In this document: one piece after another, positions 35,078 through 43,523 of the stretch
Position numbering within the stretch: the stretch's first letter is position 1
How the letters are laid out: each line of letters starts with the position of its first letter
Assembly (NCBI GenBank): GCA_963973915.1
Contig: CAXBBM010000003.1
Coordinates: 186,001-250,000 of the forward strand
Direction: 5' to 3'
From: Polycyclovorans sp002706265
GTDB lineage: Bacteria > Pseudomonadota > Gammaproteobacteria > Nevskiales > Nevskiaceae
Length of the DNA: 64,000 nt
Notes under the pieces: generated by a model
The model's database searches: none
What the model saw: only the letters and a program-made list of their open reading frames with translations
What the model was told of the DNA's origin: nothing
Made by a program: the position numbers and the translations under genes

Positions 35078-35914
35078 TCAGCCCCGGAAGGCGTCCCGCA
35101 GGGCCTCGTAGGCGGCGCGCTGCGCATCAGAGGTGGCGGCGGGCGCGTGGACCGCCAGGGTGACGATCTGGTCACCGGCCGGCAGTCCCGGCAGACCACG
35201 TCCCTTCAGGCGCAGTTTGTTGCCCGAGGTGCTGCCGGGCGCGACATTGAGGGTGACCTCGCCGCCCAGGGTGGGAACGGTCACCGTGCCGCCCAGCGCG
35301 GCCACCCAGGGGTTGATCTGGGCGGTGTGGTAGATCGTTTTCTGATCCACCGTGAACTGCGGGTGGGGCGCAAAGCCGACTTCGAGCAGCACGTCACCGC
35401 CGTGGTTGCCCTGGCCGGGCACGCGGATGGTCTGCCCGTCGGTGATGCCTTTGGGAATGCGCACGTCCAGCGCCCGGCCGCCCAGCGTGAAGCGGCGTGT
35501 GGCGCCGGTGTAGCTGTCTTCCAGGCTCAGGACGATGCTGCTGCGGCTGTGCTGCGGCCGGCGTTGCCGCGGGTTGCCGCCCGCACCGCCCATCAGATTG
35601 GAGAACAGGTCGGAAAAGCCGCCCGCGCCGGCGCCGAAGCCGCCGCCCTCGCGGTAGGCGGCGTCCCAGCCCGGGGGCGGTGAAAAGCCGCCGCCTTTCC
35701 AGTGGGCGCCCAGGGTGTCGTAGCGGCGACGTTTTTCGGGGTCGCTCAGGACTTCATTGGCTTCGTTGATTTCCTTGAAGCGGCGTTCGGCATCGGCGGC
35801 CTTGTTGCGGTCGGGGTGATAGTCACGCGCCAGCCGGCGGTAGGCCTTCTTGATGTCGTCGGCCGAGGCGTCTCTGGCGATGCCCAGCGTCTTGTAGTAG
35901 TCAGGGTTTTCCAT
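35078..35914 (-). CDS. cbpA: CbpA-type DnaJ co-chaperone
   Basis: The 278-residue protein has an N-terminal J domain (DYYKTLGIARDASADDIKKAY, HPD at residues 33-35), a Gly/Phe-rich linker (about 75-115) and two C-terminal substrate-binding domains without the zinc-finger of DnaJ. This is the class II (CbpA) layout; it stimulates DnaK ATPase. Somewhat shorter than E. coli CbpA (306 residues) because of a compact linker. It lies 73 bases downstream of hsp20 and is probably cotranscribed with it from the heat-shock-type promoter. Confidence 0.9.
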   Translation of the reverse strand: MENPDYYKTLGIARDASADDIKKAYRRLARDYHPDRNKAADAERRFKEINEANEVLSDPEKRRRYDTLGAHWKGGGFSPPPGWDAAYREGGGFGAGAGGFSDLFSNLMGGAGGNPRQRRPQHSRSSIVLSLEDSYTGATRRFTLGGRALDVRIPKGITDGQTIRVPGQGNHGGDVLLEVGFAPHPQFTVDQKTIYHTAQINPWVAALGGTVTVPTLGGEVTLNVAPGSTSGNKLRLKGRGLPGLPAGDQIVTLAVHAPAATSDAQRAAYEALRDAFRG

Positions 35915-35987
35915 CTTCGGGCTCTGGGAACGAGACGGGGCGCCGTGAAAGGCGCCCCGTCGATACCGTGCAGTCTAGCGCCTTGGG

Positions 35988-36422
35988 TTACTGCGTCACG
36001 GCAATCCGTCGCGGCTGCGCCTGGGCGCGCTTGGGAATCTGCACTTCCAGGACGCCGAGGCGGCCGCTGGCGGTCACCGCTTCCGCGTCTGCGGTGTCGG
36101 GCAGGGTGAAGCGCCGATGGAAGCGTCCTGCGGCGCGCTCGCGGCGGCGCCGTTCGACGTTGGCCGGCTCGACCGCCGCCTGGCGGCTGCCGGACAGCGT
36201 CAGCACGCCGTCGTCGAGCGTGACGTCGATGCTGTCGGGATCAACGCCCGGAATGTCGGCGAAGATCACGAAGCGGTCGGGATATTCCTCGATGTCGACG
36301 GGCGGCGCCCAATCGGCGGTGGCGCTGTTGCTGTCGTCGCCCGAGCCGCGTTCAAGATAGCGACTGACGTCGTTCACCAGGTCGCGGTGCAGGGCCCAGG
36401 GGGTGTAATGGATGAGGTTCAT
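35988..36422 (-). CDS. Small heat-shock protein, Hsp20/alpha-crystallin family
   Basis: The 144-residue protein has an alpha-crystallin domain at about residues 38-140 with DIPGVDPDSIDVTLDDGVLT, FHRRFTLP and LGVLEVQIPK, and an N-terminal arm with PWALHRDL. It should hold unfolding proteins for refolding by DnaK/ClpB. The usual C-terminal IxI/V anchor is not obvious (RRIAVTQ carries IAV). AAGGAG is 7 bases before the ATG and a sigma-32-like promoter lies upstream. It forms a stress unit with cbpA. Confidence 0.9.
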   Translation of the reverse strand: MNLIHYTPWALHRDLVNDVSRYLERGSGDDSNSATADWAPPVDIEEYPDRFVIFADIPGVDPDSIDVTLDDGVLTLSGSRQAAVEPANVERRRRERAAGRFHRRFTLPDTADAEAVTASGRLGVLEVQIPKRAQAQPRRIAVTQ

Positions 36423-36456
36423 GGTGCGCTCCTTTGAGCATGGCTTGACATGAGTC

Positions 36457-36487
36457 TCATGGTGTGAACGACTTTTCGCATTTCAAG
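36457..36487 (-). promoter_or_regulatory. Predicted sigma-32 heat-shock promoter of hsp20-cbpA
   Basis: On the minus strand CTTGAAA (36487-36481) matches the RpoH -35 consensus exactly, and after 16 bases CACCATGA (36464-36457) is a good -10. The element ends about 35 bases upstream of the hsp20 start and mirrors the one before clpB. Confidence 0.65.
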
Positions 36488-36516
36488 AGCCGGACCACGC
36501 ACGGTAACGCAGGGTG

Positions 36517-38571
36517 TTACATCAGCACCGTTTCCGGTTCCTGCACGCCGTATCCCTGGACGAAATTGACGCCCAGTTGCCACAGTCTGGCCATGGTCTG
36601 CGCATTTTCCACGTGGCTGACGATCGATTTCACGTTGCGCTGGTGGACGGCTTCGATCACCTCCTTCAGACGGTCCAGCCGATCGCCGCTTTCGGCCTTG
36701 TGGGTGAACGAGGGCGCCAGCTTGACGTATTGCACGGGCAGATGATCCAGCAGCTTCAGCGCATGGGCGCTCAGTCCAAAGTGCTCGATCAGCAGGTCGA
36801 CCCCCAAGGCGCGCAGTCCGCGTGACAGCACGATGGCCTTGCGGATGTGCTTTTCAATTTCACTTTCCCGCAGGCTGAAGATGATCTTGCCGGGCGCCAG
36901 CGGATGGCGGGCCAGCTGCGGCGCCAGCCAGCTCAAGAACGCCTCGGCATCGCGGACCGTCTGTTCCCCCAGCTTGATGACCAGAGGCGGGGTGTGGGTG
37001 TTTTCGCGCTTGTGCTGCAGCGTGAGCACACGGCCCGTCACCCAGCGATCGAGTGCGGTGACCAGCTGAAACTGGCGGGCGGCCTCGATGAACCAGTGGG
37101 CAGATTGCTCGACACCGTTGGGGTCAAGCAGGCAGGCCAGCACGTCGTGCGGGTGCGTGGTCTCGCCCTGCAGGCTGGTGATGGGTTGGAAGACGAGGTG
37201 AATCGCGTCGTTGTCGAGGCTGGCCTGCAGGTGTCTGGCGCGTTGCTCAAGCACATGCAGCGCCGCCGCGGCATCGGCCCGCTCGCCAAACACCTGGCTG
37301 AACTGGCCGCGCGCGGTTGGCAAGCCCCGAACGCCGGGCACCAGGATGGTGAGCGCGGTGCTGTAACGGTCGTGATCGGCCAGCGCATAGGCGCCGGCCT
37401 TGATGCCCACGTGGGTTTCGTGGCGGCTCGACTGGAAAAGATGCCGGTTGCCGGCGGTGACCAGGTGTTCGAGCCAGTCGGCCAGTTCGGTCAGCGGCGC
37501 GCTGCGCAGCAGACACATCCACTCGGAGGTGCCGGTGCGGAACAGTTGATCCGCCTCGGTCAATTGGCCTTGCAGCCATTGCTCCACGGCCTCCATGAGG
37601 GCGTCCACGGCCAGATAGCCCAGCTGCGCTTCGAGGCCCTCGAAATGATCGACGGCAAGCATCATCAGCGTGGGCCGGTCCTGGGCGCTCAGGCGCTCCA
37701 CCGTCTCGGTCAGGGCTTCTCGGCCCGAGGTCACGCTGGCGGCATCGTTCACGACGGCGGTGTCTGTGGCGGCGCGCACGATCATGTCCAGGCACGGGGC
37801 GCCCTCGAACTCGCTGCTGCTGAGCGCGAAGCGCAGCGGGGCCGGTGGTCGGGCGCCGCGCAGGGTGCATTCCAGCAGGGCGTCGGCTGCGTCCCAGCGG
37901 CCCATGTTGCGATACAGCCGCTTGAAGTGCGCCTTCACCCGGGCGTGGTCTTCCGGGGCAATGAGGTCCATCAGCGGACTGCCGATGAGGTCATCGTCCG
38001 CCGTTGCACCCACCAGACGCTGCAGCGCCAGGTTGGCTTCGACGACGATGCCCTCCTGAATGCGCATGATCGCGTCAGGGGTTTCGGCCACCAGCACCGT
38101 ATGGCGGCGCTCGAACTGCTGCAGGCGGACGCGCAGCCGGCGCAGTTCGCGCAGATCGAGGTGATGCTGAAGCTGCGAGACGATTTCGAGCTCAAGGTGG
38201 CTCAGGGCCGCAGGGGAATCGCTGGCAACCAGGGCGCTGGCACCTTGTCGCAAGGCGGCCTCGACCCGCGCGTGTGCGTACGCGCGGGCCCAGTGCAGGA
38301 TGGGGGTGTCGGGCGCCCATTGGTCGCGATGCGCGATCACGGTGGCCAGCACGCTGGCGTCCAGGCTGCTGTCGATCAGAAGAATGTGCGGCGACTGCCG
38401 CTGTAGTGCGTTTTCAAGCTCCGAGATGTCTGCCAGCCAGGCTGCGCGCACCGGATGCCCCTGGTTGCGCAGCGTGCTTTCGACCAACTGCGCGAGGTCG
38501 GCGCCGTCACTCAGGGTCCAAACCATCCATCGGTCTGTGGCGTTGCGCGCGCGGCGCATCAGTCCAAGCAT
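36517..38571 (-). CDS. fimX: FimX-like c-di-GMP effector (REC-like, PAS, degenerate GGDEF and EAL)
   Basis: The 684-residue protein has an N-terminal receiver-like domain (about 15-130), a PAS domain (about 150-270), and GGDEF-like and EAL-like domains to the end. The GGDEF motif is replaced by RTGTSEW. The EAL site is degenerate: HDVLACLL at the EAL position and IEHFG for DDFG, while KLAPSF and FVQGYG remain. Length and decay pattern match FimX (about 690), which binds c-di-GMP and controls type IV pili. Phosphodiesterase activity is unlikely. The ATG at 38571 has AAGG upstream and overlaps the epmB stop by 13 bases; an ATG four codons later is possible. Confidence 0.75.
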   Translation of the reverse strand: MLGLMRRARNATDRWMVWTLSDGADLAQLVESTLRNQGHPVRAAWLADISELENALQRQSPHILLIDSSLDASVLATVIAHRDQWAPDTPILHWARAYAHARVEAALRQGASALVASDSPAALSHLELEIVSQLQHHLDLRELRRLRVRLQQFERRHTVLVAETPDAIMRIQEGIVVEANLALQRLVGATADDDLIGSPLMDLIAPEDHARVKAHFKRLYRNMGRWDAADALLECTLRGARPPAPLRFALSSSEFEGAPCLDMIVRAATDTAVVNDAASVTSGREALTETVERLSAQDRPTLMMLAVDHFEGLEAQLGYLAVDALMEAVEQWLQGQLTEADQLFRTGTSEWMCLLRSAPLTELADWLEHLVTAGNRHLFQSSRHETHVGIKAGAYALADHDRYSTALTILVPGVRGLPTARGQFSQVFGERADAAAALHVLEQRARHLQASLDNDAIHLVFQPITSLQGETTHPHDVLACLLDPNGVEQSAHWFIEAARQFQLVTALDRWVTGRVLTLQHKRENTHTPPLVIKLGEQTVRDAEAFLSWLAPQLARHPLAPGKIIFSLRESEIEKHIRKAIVLSRGLRALGVDLLIEHFGLSAHALKLLDHLPVQYVKLAPSFTHKAESGDRLDRLKEVIEAVHQRNVKSIVSHVENAQTMARLWQLGVNFVQGYGVQEPETVLM

Positions 38572-39590
38572 GGGGTGCCTTGTGGTGTGTAGAGGGTCTT
38601 GCCCGGTTGACCGGGAATCTCCCGCGCCAGCCGGGGCATGAGGTAGCCGGGCAGTTGGGCGCCGAGAGCCTGCATGAGTTTTAGCGCCTCCTGCAGCGGC
38701 ACGTCAAAGTGCATGGCGCCGACCACCGGATCGAGCAGGTGCAGATAGTAGGGGAGCACGCCGTGCGCGAAGAGCGATTCGCTGAGCCGGCGTTGCACCT
38801 CGACCTGATCGTTGATGCCGCGCAGCAGCACCGCCTGATTGAGCAGGAGCGCGCCGCTGCCCTTGAGCCGGGCCAGCGCCTGGGCCACCGAGGCGTCGAT
38901 CTCCTGCGCGTGGTTGACGTGCACGACGATCACTGTCGCCAGCCTTGAGCGCGCCAGCCAGCGCAGCAGCGCCTCGTCGACCCGCGAGGGCAGCACGATG
39001 GGCTGTCGGGTGTGGATGCGCAGCCGTCGCAGGTGGGCAATGTCATTGAGGCCGTCGATCAGCGCGGCCAGTTTGTCGTCGGCCAGCGACAGCGGATCAC
39101 CGCCAGACAGAATCACCTCATGAATGGAAGGGTCGGCCGCGAGCACGGCGAGGGCGTCTTGCCACTGGCGGCGCGAGGCCAGTTGTTCGCCATAAGGAAA
39201 GTGACGCCGAAAACAGTAGCGGCAATGGATCGCGCAGGCGCCGGTGGTGATCAGCAGTGCCCGGCCATGGTATTTGTGGATGATGCCGCCGCCGCGGGCC
39301 TTGGCCAGGTCGCCCACCGCGTCGATGCGCGCCTGCGGGTGTGGGGCGGCCTCCAGCGCGTGCGGCCACACCTGACGGAACAGCGGGTCATCGACGTTGC
39401 CCGGGGTCATCCGCTGGCGATACGCCAGCGGCACCTTGAGCGGAAATCCCCGCGCGATTGCCGGCGCCAATTGCGGATGATCGGCCGGCAGCGACAGGGC
39501 TTCAAGCAGGGCGGCGGGGCTGATCAGGCTGGCTGCGAGTTCGCGCTGCCACACGGCAGGCTGCCGGGAAGAATCGGGTTTGGTTATCAT
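38559..39590 (-). CDS. epmB: EF-P lysyl-beta-lysine aminomutase EpmB (radical SAM)
   Basis: The 343-residue enzyme converts (S)-alpha-lysine to (R)-beta-lysine for EF-P modification. The radical-SAM cluster motif CAIHCRYC has its cysteines at 119, 123 and 126. ILSGGDPLSLAD, HTRQPIV and LLRGIND follow the lysine 2,3-aminomutase family pattern. E. coli EpmB is 342 residues. The ATG at 39590 lies 66 bases from efp, to which it is divergent; a longer in-frame extension overlaps efp and is rejected. The partner genes efp and epmA follow on the other strand. Confidence 0.93.
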   Translation of the reverse strand: MITKPDSSRQPAVWQRELAASLISPAALLEALSLPADHPQLAPAIARGFPLKVPLAYRQRMTPGNVDDPLFRQVWPHALEAAPHPQARIDAVGDLAKARGGGIIHKYHGRALLITTGACAIHCRYCFRRHFPYGEQLASRRQWQDALAVLAADPSIHEVILSGGDPLSLADDKLAALIDGLNDIAHLRRLRIHTRQPIVLPSRVDEALLRWLARSRLATVIVVHVNHAQEIDASVAQALARLKGSGALLLNQAVLLRGINDQVEVQRRLSESLFAHGVLPYYLHLLDPVVGAMHFDVPLQEALKLMQALGAQLPGYLMPRLAREIPGQPGKTLYTPQGTPCLD

Positions 39591-39656
39591 CTCGCGCTTA
39601 TTGTCGGCCCAAGCAAGGCCGCCGGCCCACTCTTTTTCACTTTTCGAGCAGCTTAT

Positions 39657-40226
39657 ATGGCATCCGTCAGCACCAATGAAATGAAGTCCGGCACCAAGGT
39701 TCTGATCGACGGTGACCCGTACGCCGTGCTCGAGAACGAGTATCGCAAGCCCGGCAAGGGACAGGCCACCAACTCGCTGCGGGTTCGCAACCTCAAGACC
39801 GGCCGCGTGCTGGAAAAGACCCTGCGTTCCGGCGACAGCTGGGAAGTGGCCGACATTGAAGAAACCGACATGCAGTACCTCTACAACGACGGCGAGTTCT
39901 GGCACTTCATGAACCCGGCCAGCTTCGAGCAGATGCAGGCCGGTCAGTCCGCCGTCGAGGACGCGGCAAAGTGGATTAAGGGCGAGGAAACGTGCCGCGT
40001 GATGCTGTTCAACGGCGTGCCGCTGTATGTCAACGCACCGAACACCGTCGAGCTGCAGATTGTCGAGACCGACCCCGGCGTGCGCGGTGACACCTCAGGC
40101 GGCGGCGGCAAGCCCGCCACCCTCGAAACCGGGGCGGTGGTGCGTGTGCCGCTGTTCGTGCAGCAGGGCGAGCTGGTCAAGGTGGACACCCGCACCGGCG
40201 ACTACATGGGGCGCGTCGGCAAGTGA
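39657..40226 (+). CDS. efp: Elongation factor P
   Basis: The 189-residue translation factor relieves ribosome stalling at polyproline. The KOW-like N-terminal domain carries the modification loop YRKPGKGQA, with Lys34 as the site of beta-lysylation by EpmA/EpmB, both encoded next to it. OB domains follow, with ETGAVVRVPLFV and the C-terminal TRTGDYMGRV. The ATG at 39657 fits the family start. The polyproline-rich proteins in this window (export protein, lipoprotein, secreted unknown) are potential clients. Confidence 0.97.
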   Translation: MASVSTNEMKSGTKVLIDGDPYAVLENEYRKPGKGQATNSLRVRNLKTGRVLEKTLRSGDSWEVADIEETDMQYLYNDGEFWHFMNPASFEQMQAGQSAVEDAAKWIKGEETCRVMLFNGVPLYVNAPNTVELQIVETDPGVRGDTSGGGGKPATLETGAVVRVPLFVQQGELVKVDTRTGDYMGRVGK

Positions 40227-40236
40227 TGTTGCGGGG

Positions 40237-41175
40237 ATGACGACCCCGACGGCGGGCTGGGCACCGCGCGCCGCCTTGGACACCCTGAAAGCGCGGGCGG
40301 ACCTTTACCGGGCCGTCCGCGTTTTTTTTGATGCGCGCCAGGTGCTCGAAGTGGACACGCCGGTGCTGTCGCGCCATGCGACCGTGGACCGGCATATCGA
40401 CAGCTTCAGCACCGCGGACGCGCGCGGGTGGCTGCAGACCTCGCCCGAGTTCGCCATGAAGCGCCTGCTGTGCGCCGGCAGCGGCGCCATCTGGCAGATG
40501 GCCAAGGTGTTCCGCGCCGAAGAAGCCGGGCGGTTTCACAATCCCGAATTCACCTTGCTGGAGTGGTACCGGGTCGGGTTCGATCATCACGCGCTGATGA
40601 ACGAAGTGGAGGCGTTGCTGCGCGCCGCCGGCGTGACCGGTCCGACCTTTGCGCGGATGTCTTATGGCGAGGCGTTTGACCGCCACGCGGGCATCGACCC
40701 TTTTACCGCCTCAGTCGATGCGCTGAAAGCCCTGCCCGAGGCCGAAGCCTTTGCCGACGAAACCGATCGCGATGTGTTGCTCGACCTGTGGATGAGCCAT
40801 CGCGTTGGCCCCCGGCTGGGGCGCGGAACCCCGTGTTTCGTGCACGACTTTCCCGCCAGTCAGGCCGCACTGTCCCGCGTGGTGGACGGCCGCGCGCAGC
40901 GCTTCGAATTGTTCTGGGAGGGTTTGGAGCTGGCCAACGGCTTCTGGGAGCTGAGTGACGCAGGTGAGCAGCATCGACGCTTCACGGGGGAACAGGCGTG
41001 GCGGGCCGCCCGCGGCCTGCCGGTGCCGCCCCTGGATGCGCACCTCATCGCGGCCCTGGACCACGGCCTGCCGGACTGCGCAGGGGTGGCACTGGGCCTT
41101 GACCGGCTGCTGATGCGGCTGCTGCATCTGGAGTCGCTGGGCGAGGTGCTGGCCTTTCCCGCCGATCGGGCTTAG
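40237..41175 (+). CDS. epmA: EF-P--(R)-beta-lysine ligase EpmA (PoxA/GenX)
   Basis: The 312-residue class II lysyl-tRNA-synthetase paralogue lacks the tRNA-binding domain and attaches beta-lysine to EF-P Lys34. Motifs present are VFFDARQVLEVDTPVLS, LQTSPEFAMKRLL, the motif 2 block VFRAEEAGRFHNPEFTLLEW, and motif 3 GVALGLDRLLMRLL near the end. E. coli EpmA is 325 residues. It starts 10 bases after efp. Its stop overlaps the stop of the convergent small gene at 41172. Confidence 0.94.
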   Translation: MTTPTAGWAPRAALDTLKARADLYRAVRVFFDARQVLEVDTPVLSRHATVDRHIDSFSTADARGWLQTSPEFAMKRLLCAGSGAIWQMAKVFRAEEAGRFHNPEFTLLEWYRVGFDHHALMNEVEALLRAAGVTGPTFARMSYGEAFDRHAGIDPFTASVDALKALPEAEAFADETDRDVLLDLWMSHRVGPRLGRGTPCFVHDFPASQAALSRVVDGRAQRFELFWEGLELANGFWELSDAGEQHRRFTGEQAWRAARGLPVPPLDAHLIAALDHGLPDCAGVALGLDRLLMRLLHLESLGEVLAFPADRA

Positions 41176-41504
41176 AAAAGCAGGGCCAGGATCGGCGCCG
41201 GCAGCTTGAAGGGCTTGCTGCCGTAGATGTGGGTGAGCAGGGTGCCCATCCATTCACGGGTCGCGGTAATGGTTTCCAGCTTCAGCACCGTGCGTCCGTC
41301 GACCTTTTCGAACCGGTAATGCTCGACCTTGACCGTGACCGGGCCGCTTTCGCCGTGCAGGCTGATGGTGCCTTCGACCATTTGGGCGGCCGTGTCCACC
41401 GTCACATCGAGCAGGTTGCCGTAGGGCGAGAGCCTGTCGGTCGCGTACGCCTTGAGCGCCGCCGCGATGGCCTGATCCTTCATATTGCGCATGCGTTTCA
41501 ACAT
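41172..41504 (-). CDS. Small conserved-looking protein of unknown function
   Basis: The 110-residue protein follows the phoH-type gene by 17 bases on the same strand and its stop overlaps the epmA stop. It begins MLKRMRNMKDQ, with Met at positions 1, 5 and 8 all possible starts, and has a short mixed alpha/beta composition (SPYGNLLDVTVD, VKVEHYRFEKVDGRTVLKLETI) and a hydrophobic C-terminus. No signal peptide is seen. The family is not recognised, though the alternating strand pattern suggests a single small beta-rich domain. It is supported by good codon bias and tight packing. Confidence 0.6.
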   Translation of the reverse strand: MLKRMRNMKDQAIAAALKAYATDRLSPYGNLLDVTVDTAAQMVEGTISLHGESGPVTVKVEHYRFEKVDGRTVLKLETITATREWMGTLLTHIYGSKPFKLPAPILALLF

Positions 41505-41521
41505 GGTTGCGTTCCGGTTCT

Positions 41522-42943
41522 TTAGAGCACGTCAGAGGCGAAGGCGGCCAGACGTGACCGTTCACCGCGTGCCAGCGTGACATGCCCGCCATGAATCCAG
41601 CCTTGAAAGCGGTCGACCACATAGGTCAGGCCCGAAGTGGTTTCGGTGAGGTAGGGGGTGTCGATCTGCCCGAGGTTACCCAGGCAGATCATCTTGGTGC
41701 CCGGGCCGCAGCGGGTGATCAGGGTCTTCATCTGCTTGGCGGTGAGGTTCTGGGCTTCGTCGACAATCACGAACCGGTTGAGGAAGGTGCGACCGCGCAT
41801 GAAGTTGAGGCTGCGAATCTTGATGCGCTTGGCCAGCAGGTCGTTGGTGGCTGCGCGCTCCCAGTCTCCGCCACCCGAGGGTTGGGTGAGGACTTCGAGG
41901 TTGTCCATCAGTGCGCCCATCCACGGCGTCATCTTCTCTTCTTCAGTGCCGGGCAGGAAGCCGATGTCGTCGCCCACCGGCACCGTGACGCGGGTCATGA
42001 TGATTTCGCGATAGCGCGGTTCGTCGAGCACCTGTGCCAGTCCGGCGGCCAGGGTCAGCAGGGTTTTGCCGGTGCCGGCGGTGCCCAGAATGGTGACGAA
42101 GTCGATGTCGGGATCAAGCAGCAGATTCAGCGCGTAATTCTGTTCGCGGTTTTTCGCGTTGATGCCCCAGACGCTGGTGCGGGCTGCGCGGTAGTCGCGA
42201 ATGACGCGCACCTCGGCTTCGGCGGCGTCAGCATCGACCTTGTGCACGATCAGTTCAAGGCCGCCGTCTTCATCGTCGGGGATGTACAGAAACTGGTTGA
42301 CGTACCACTGCTTGGTCAGCGGGCCCTTGATGCGGTAGCAGGCGCGACCGAGTGCGTCCTGCCAGCTGTCCATGGCGTCGCCGTGGGTCTGCCAGAAGTC
42401 GCCGGGGAGTTCGAGATAGCCGCTGTAGAGCAGGTCGGCGTCTTCGAGCACCTTGTCGTTGTTGTAGTCCTCCGACTCGGCGCCGACGATGGCCGCCTTG
42501 ATGCGCAGGTTGATGTCCTTGCTGACCAGAATCACCGACCGGGTGGGCAGTTCCGCCGCCAGGGCGATGGTGGTCATCAGAATGCTGTTGTCAGGCTTGT
42601 TGCCCGGCATGTTGCCCGGCAGCGTGACTTCACTGGGGCGCGTCTGGAAGAACAGCTTGCCGCTGACGGCCTTCTTCTGGCCACCGCCCTGGGGCGCCTT
42701 GCCGGGTTTCGGCAAGGCAATGCCGCGCTCGATTTGCGCGTGCTTCTTGCCTTGCATCAGGTCATCGAGAAAGCGGCTGACCTGGCGCGCGTTGCGGGCG
42801 ATTTCGGAGGTGCCTTTCTTGGCGGCGTCCAACTCTTCGAGCACCACCATGGGAATGAAGATGTCGTGCTCTTCAAACCGGAACAGGCAGCTGGGGTCGT
42901 GGAGCAGCACGTTGGTGTCCAGCACAAAGGTTTTTTTGCTCAT
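41522..42943 (-). CDS. PIN domain-PhoH ATPase (PhoH2-type)
   Basis: The 473-residue protein joins an N-terminal PIN nuclease domain (VLDTNVLLHDP at residues 7-17, VVLEELDAAKKG, SKDINLRIKA) to a C-terminal PhoH ATPase with Walker A GTAGTGKTLL near 285 and FVIVDEAQNLT. PIN-PhoH proteins are ATP-driven RNA-cleaving or unwinding enzymes. A charged linker (about 75-110) separates a part of the PIN fold. The ATG at 42943 is the family start. It is followed by the small unknown gene and preceded by bcp on the same strand. Confidence 0.88.
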   Translation of the reverse strand: MSKKTFVLDTNVLLHDPSCLFRFEEHDIFIPMVVLEELDAAKKGTSEIARNARQVSRFLDDLMQGKKHAQIERGIALPKPGKAPQGGGQKKAVSGKLFFQTRPSEVTLPGNMPGNKPDNSILMTTIALAAELPTRSVILVSKDINLRIKAAIVGAESEDYNNDKVLEDADLLYSGYLELPGDFWQTHGDAMDSWQDALGRACYRIKGPLTKQWYVNQFLYIPDDEDGGLELIVHKVDADAAEAEVRVIRDYRAARTSVWGINAKNREQNYALNLLLDPDIDFVTILGTAGTGKTLLTLAAGLAQVLDEPRYREIIMTRVTVPVGDDIGFLPGTEEEKMTPWMGALMDNLEVLTQPSGGGDWERAATNDLLAKRIKIRSLNFMRGRTFLNRFVIVDEAQNLTAKQMKTLITRCGPGTKMICLGNLGQIDTPYLTETTSGLTYVVDRFQGWIHGGHVTLARGERSRLAAFASDVL

Positions 42944-43022
42944 CAAGACTCGCTTGGAACAGGGCAAGCCGGTGCGAGGGGCGCTCGCACCGGCGGCAAG
43001 GAAGAGGGAGAAATGACGCGCC

Positions 43023-43487
43023 TCAAGCGCGCTTCAGTGCATCGAGCACCGCTTGCGCGTGCCCTTTGACCTTGACCCCGCGCCACACCTCGATCAACTG
43101 GCCCTGGGGGTTGAACAGAAACGTGCTGCGGTCGATGCCGACATAGGTCTTGCCGTACATGGACTTTTCGCGCATCACGTCCAGCGCCGCACACAACGCG
43201 CCGTCGGCGTCCGAGAGCAGCGTGAACGGAAAGTCGTGCTTGGCGATGAAGTTGTCGTGCGCCTTCACGCCATCTTTGGACACCCCCATGACCTGCGCGC
43301 CTGCGGCCTTGAACTGCGCGTACAGGTCACGGAAGTCTTGCCCCTCCTGGGTGCAGCCGGGCGTGTTGTCCTTGGGGTAGAAATAGAGCACCAGTGATGT
43401 GCCCTTCAGGTCTTCCAGATTCACGGTCTGGCCGCCACTGGCCTTGAGCGTGAGGGCGGGGAGGGTGTCGCCGATTTCAAATGCCAT
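43023..43487 (-). CDS. bcp: Peroxiredoxin Bcp/PrxQ
   Basis: The 154-residue thiol peroxidase reduces hydroperoxides using thioredoxin. The peroxidatic Cys45 lies in PKDNTPGCTQE. The usual alpha-type resolving Cys five residues later is absent (Gln50); the only other Cys is Cys99 in GALCAAL, which may resolve the sulfenate as in the beta-type of PrxQ. Length is typical. It follows gcvR as in Escherichia coli. Confidence 0.93.
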   Translation of the reverse strand: MAFEIGDTLPALTLKASGGQTVNLEDLKGTSLVLYFYPKDNTPGCTQEGQDFRDLYAQFKAAGAQVMGVSKDGVKAHDNFIAKHDFPFTLLSDADGALCAALDVMREKSMYGKTYVGIDRSTFLFNPQGQLIEVWRGVKVKGHAQAVLDALKRA

Positions 43488-43523
43488 GACGCGTTTGGAG
43501 TCTCCGGGTTCTTGCCGCTGGGC

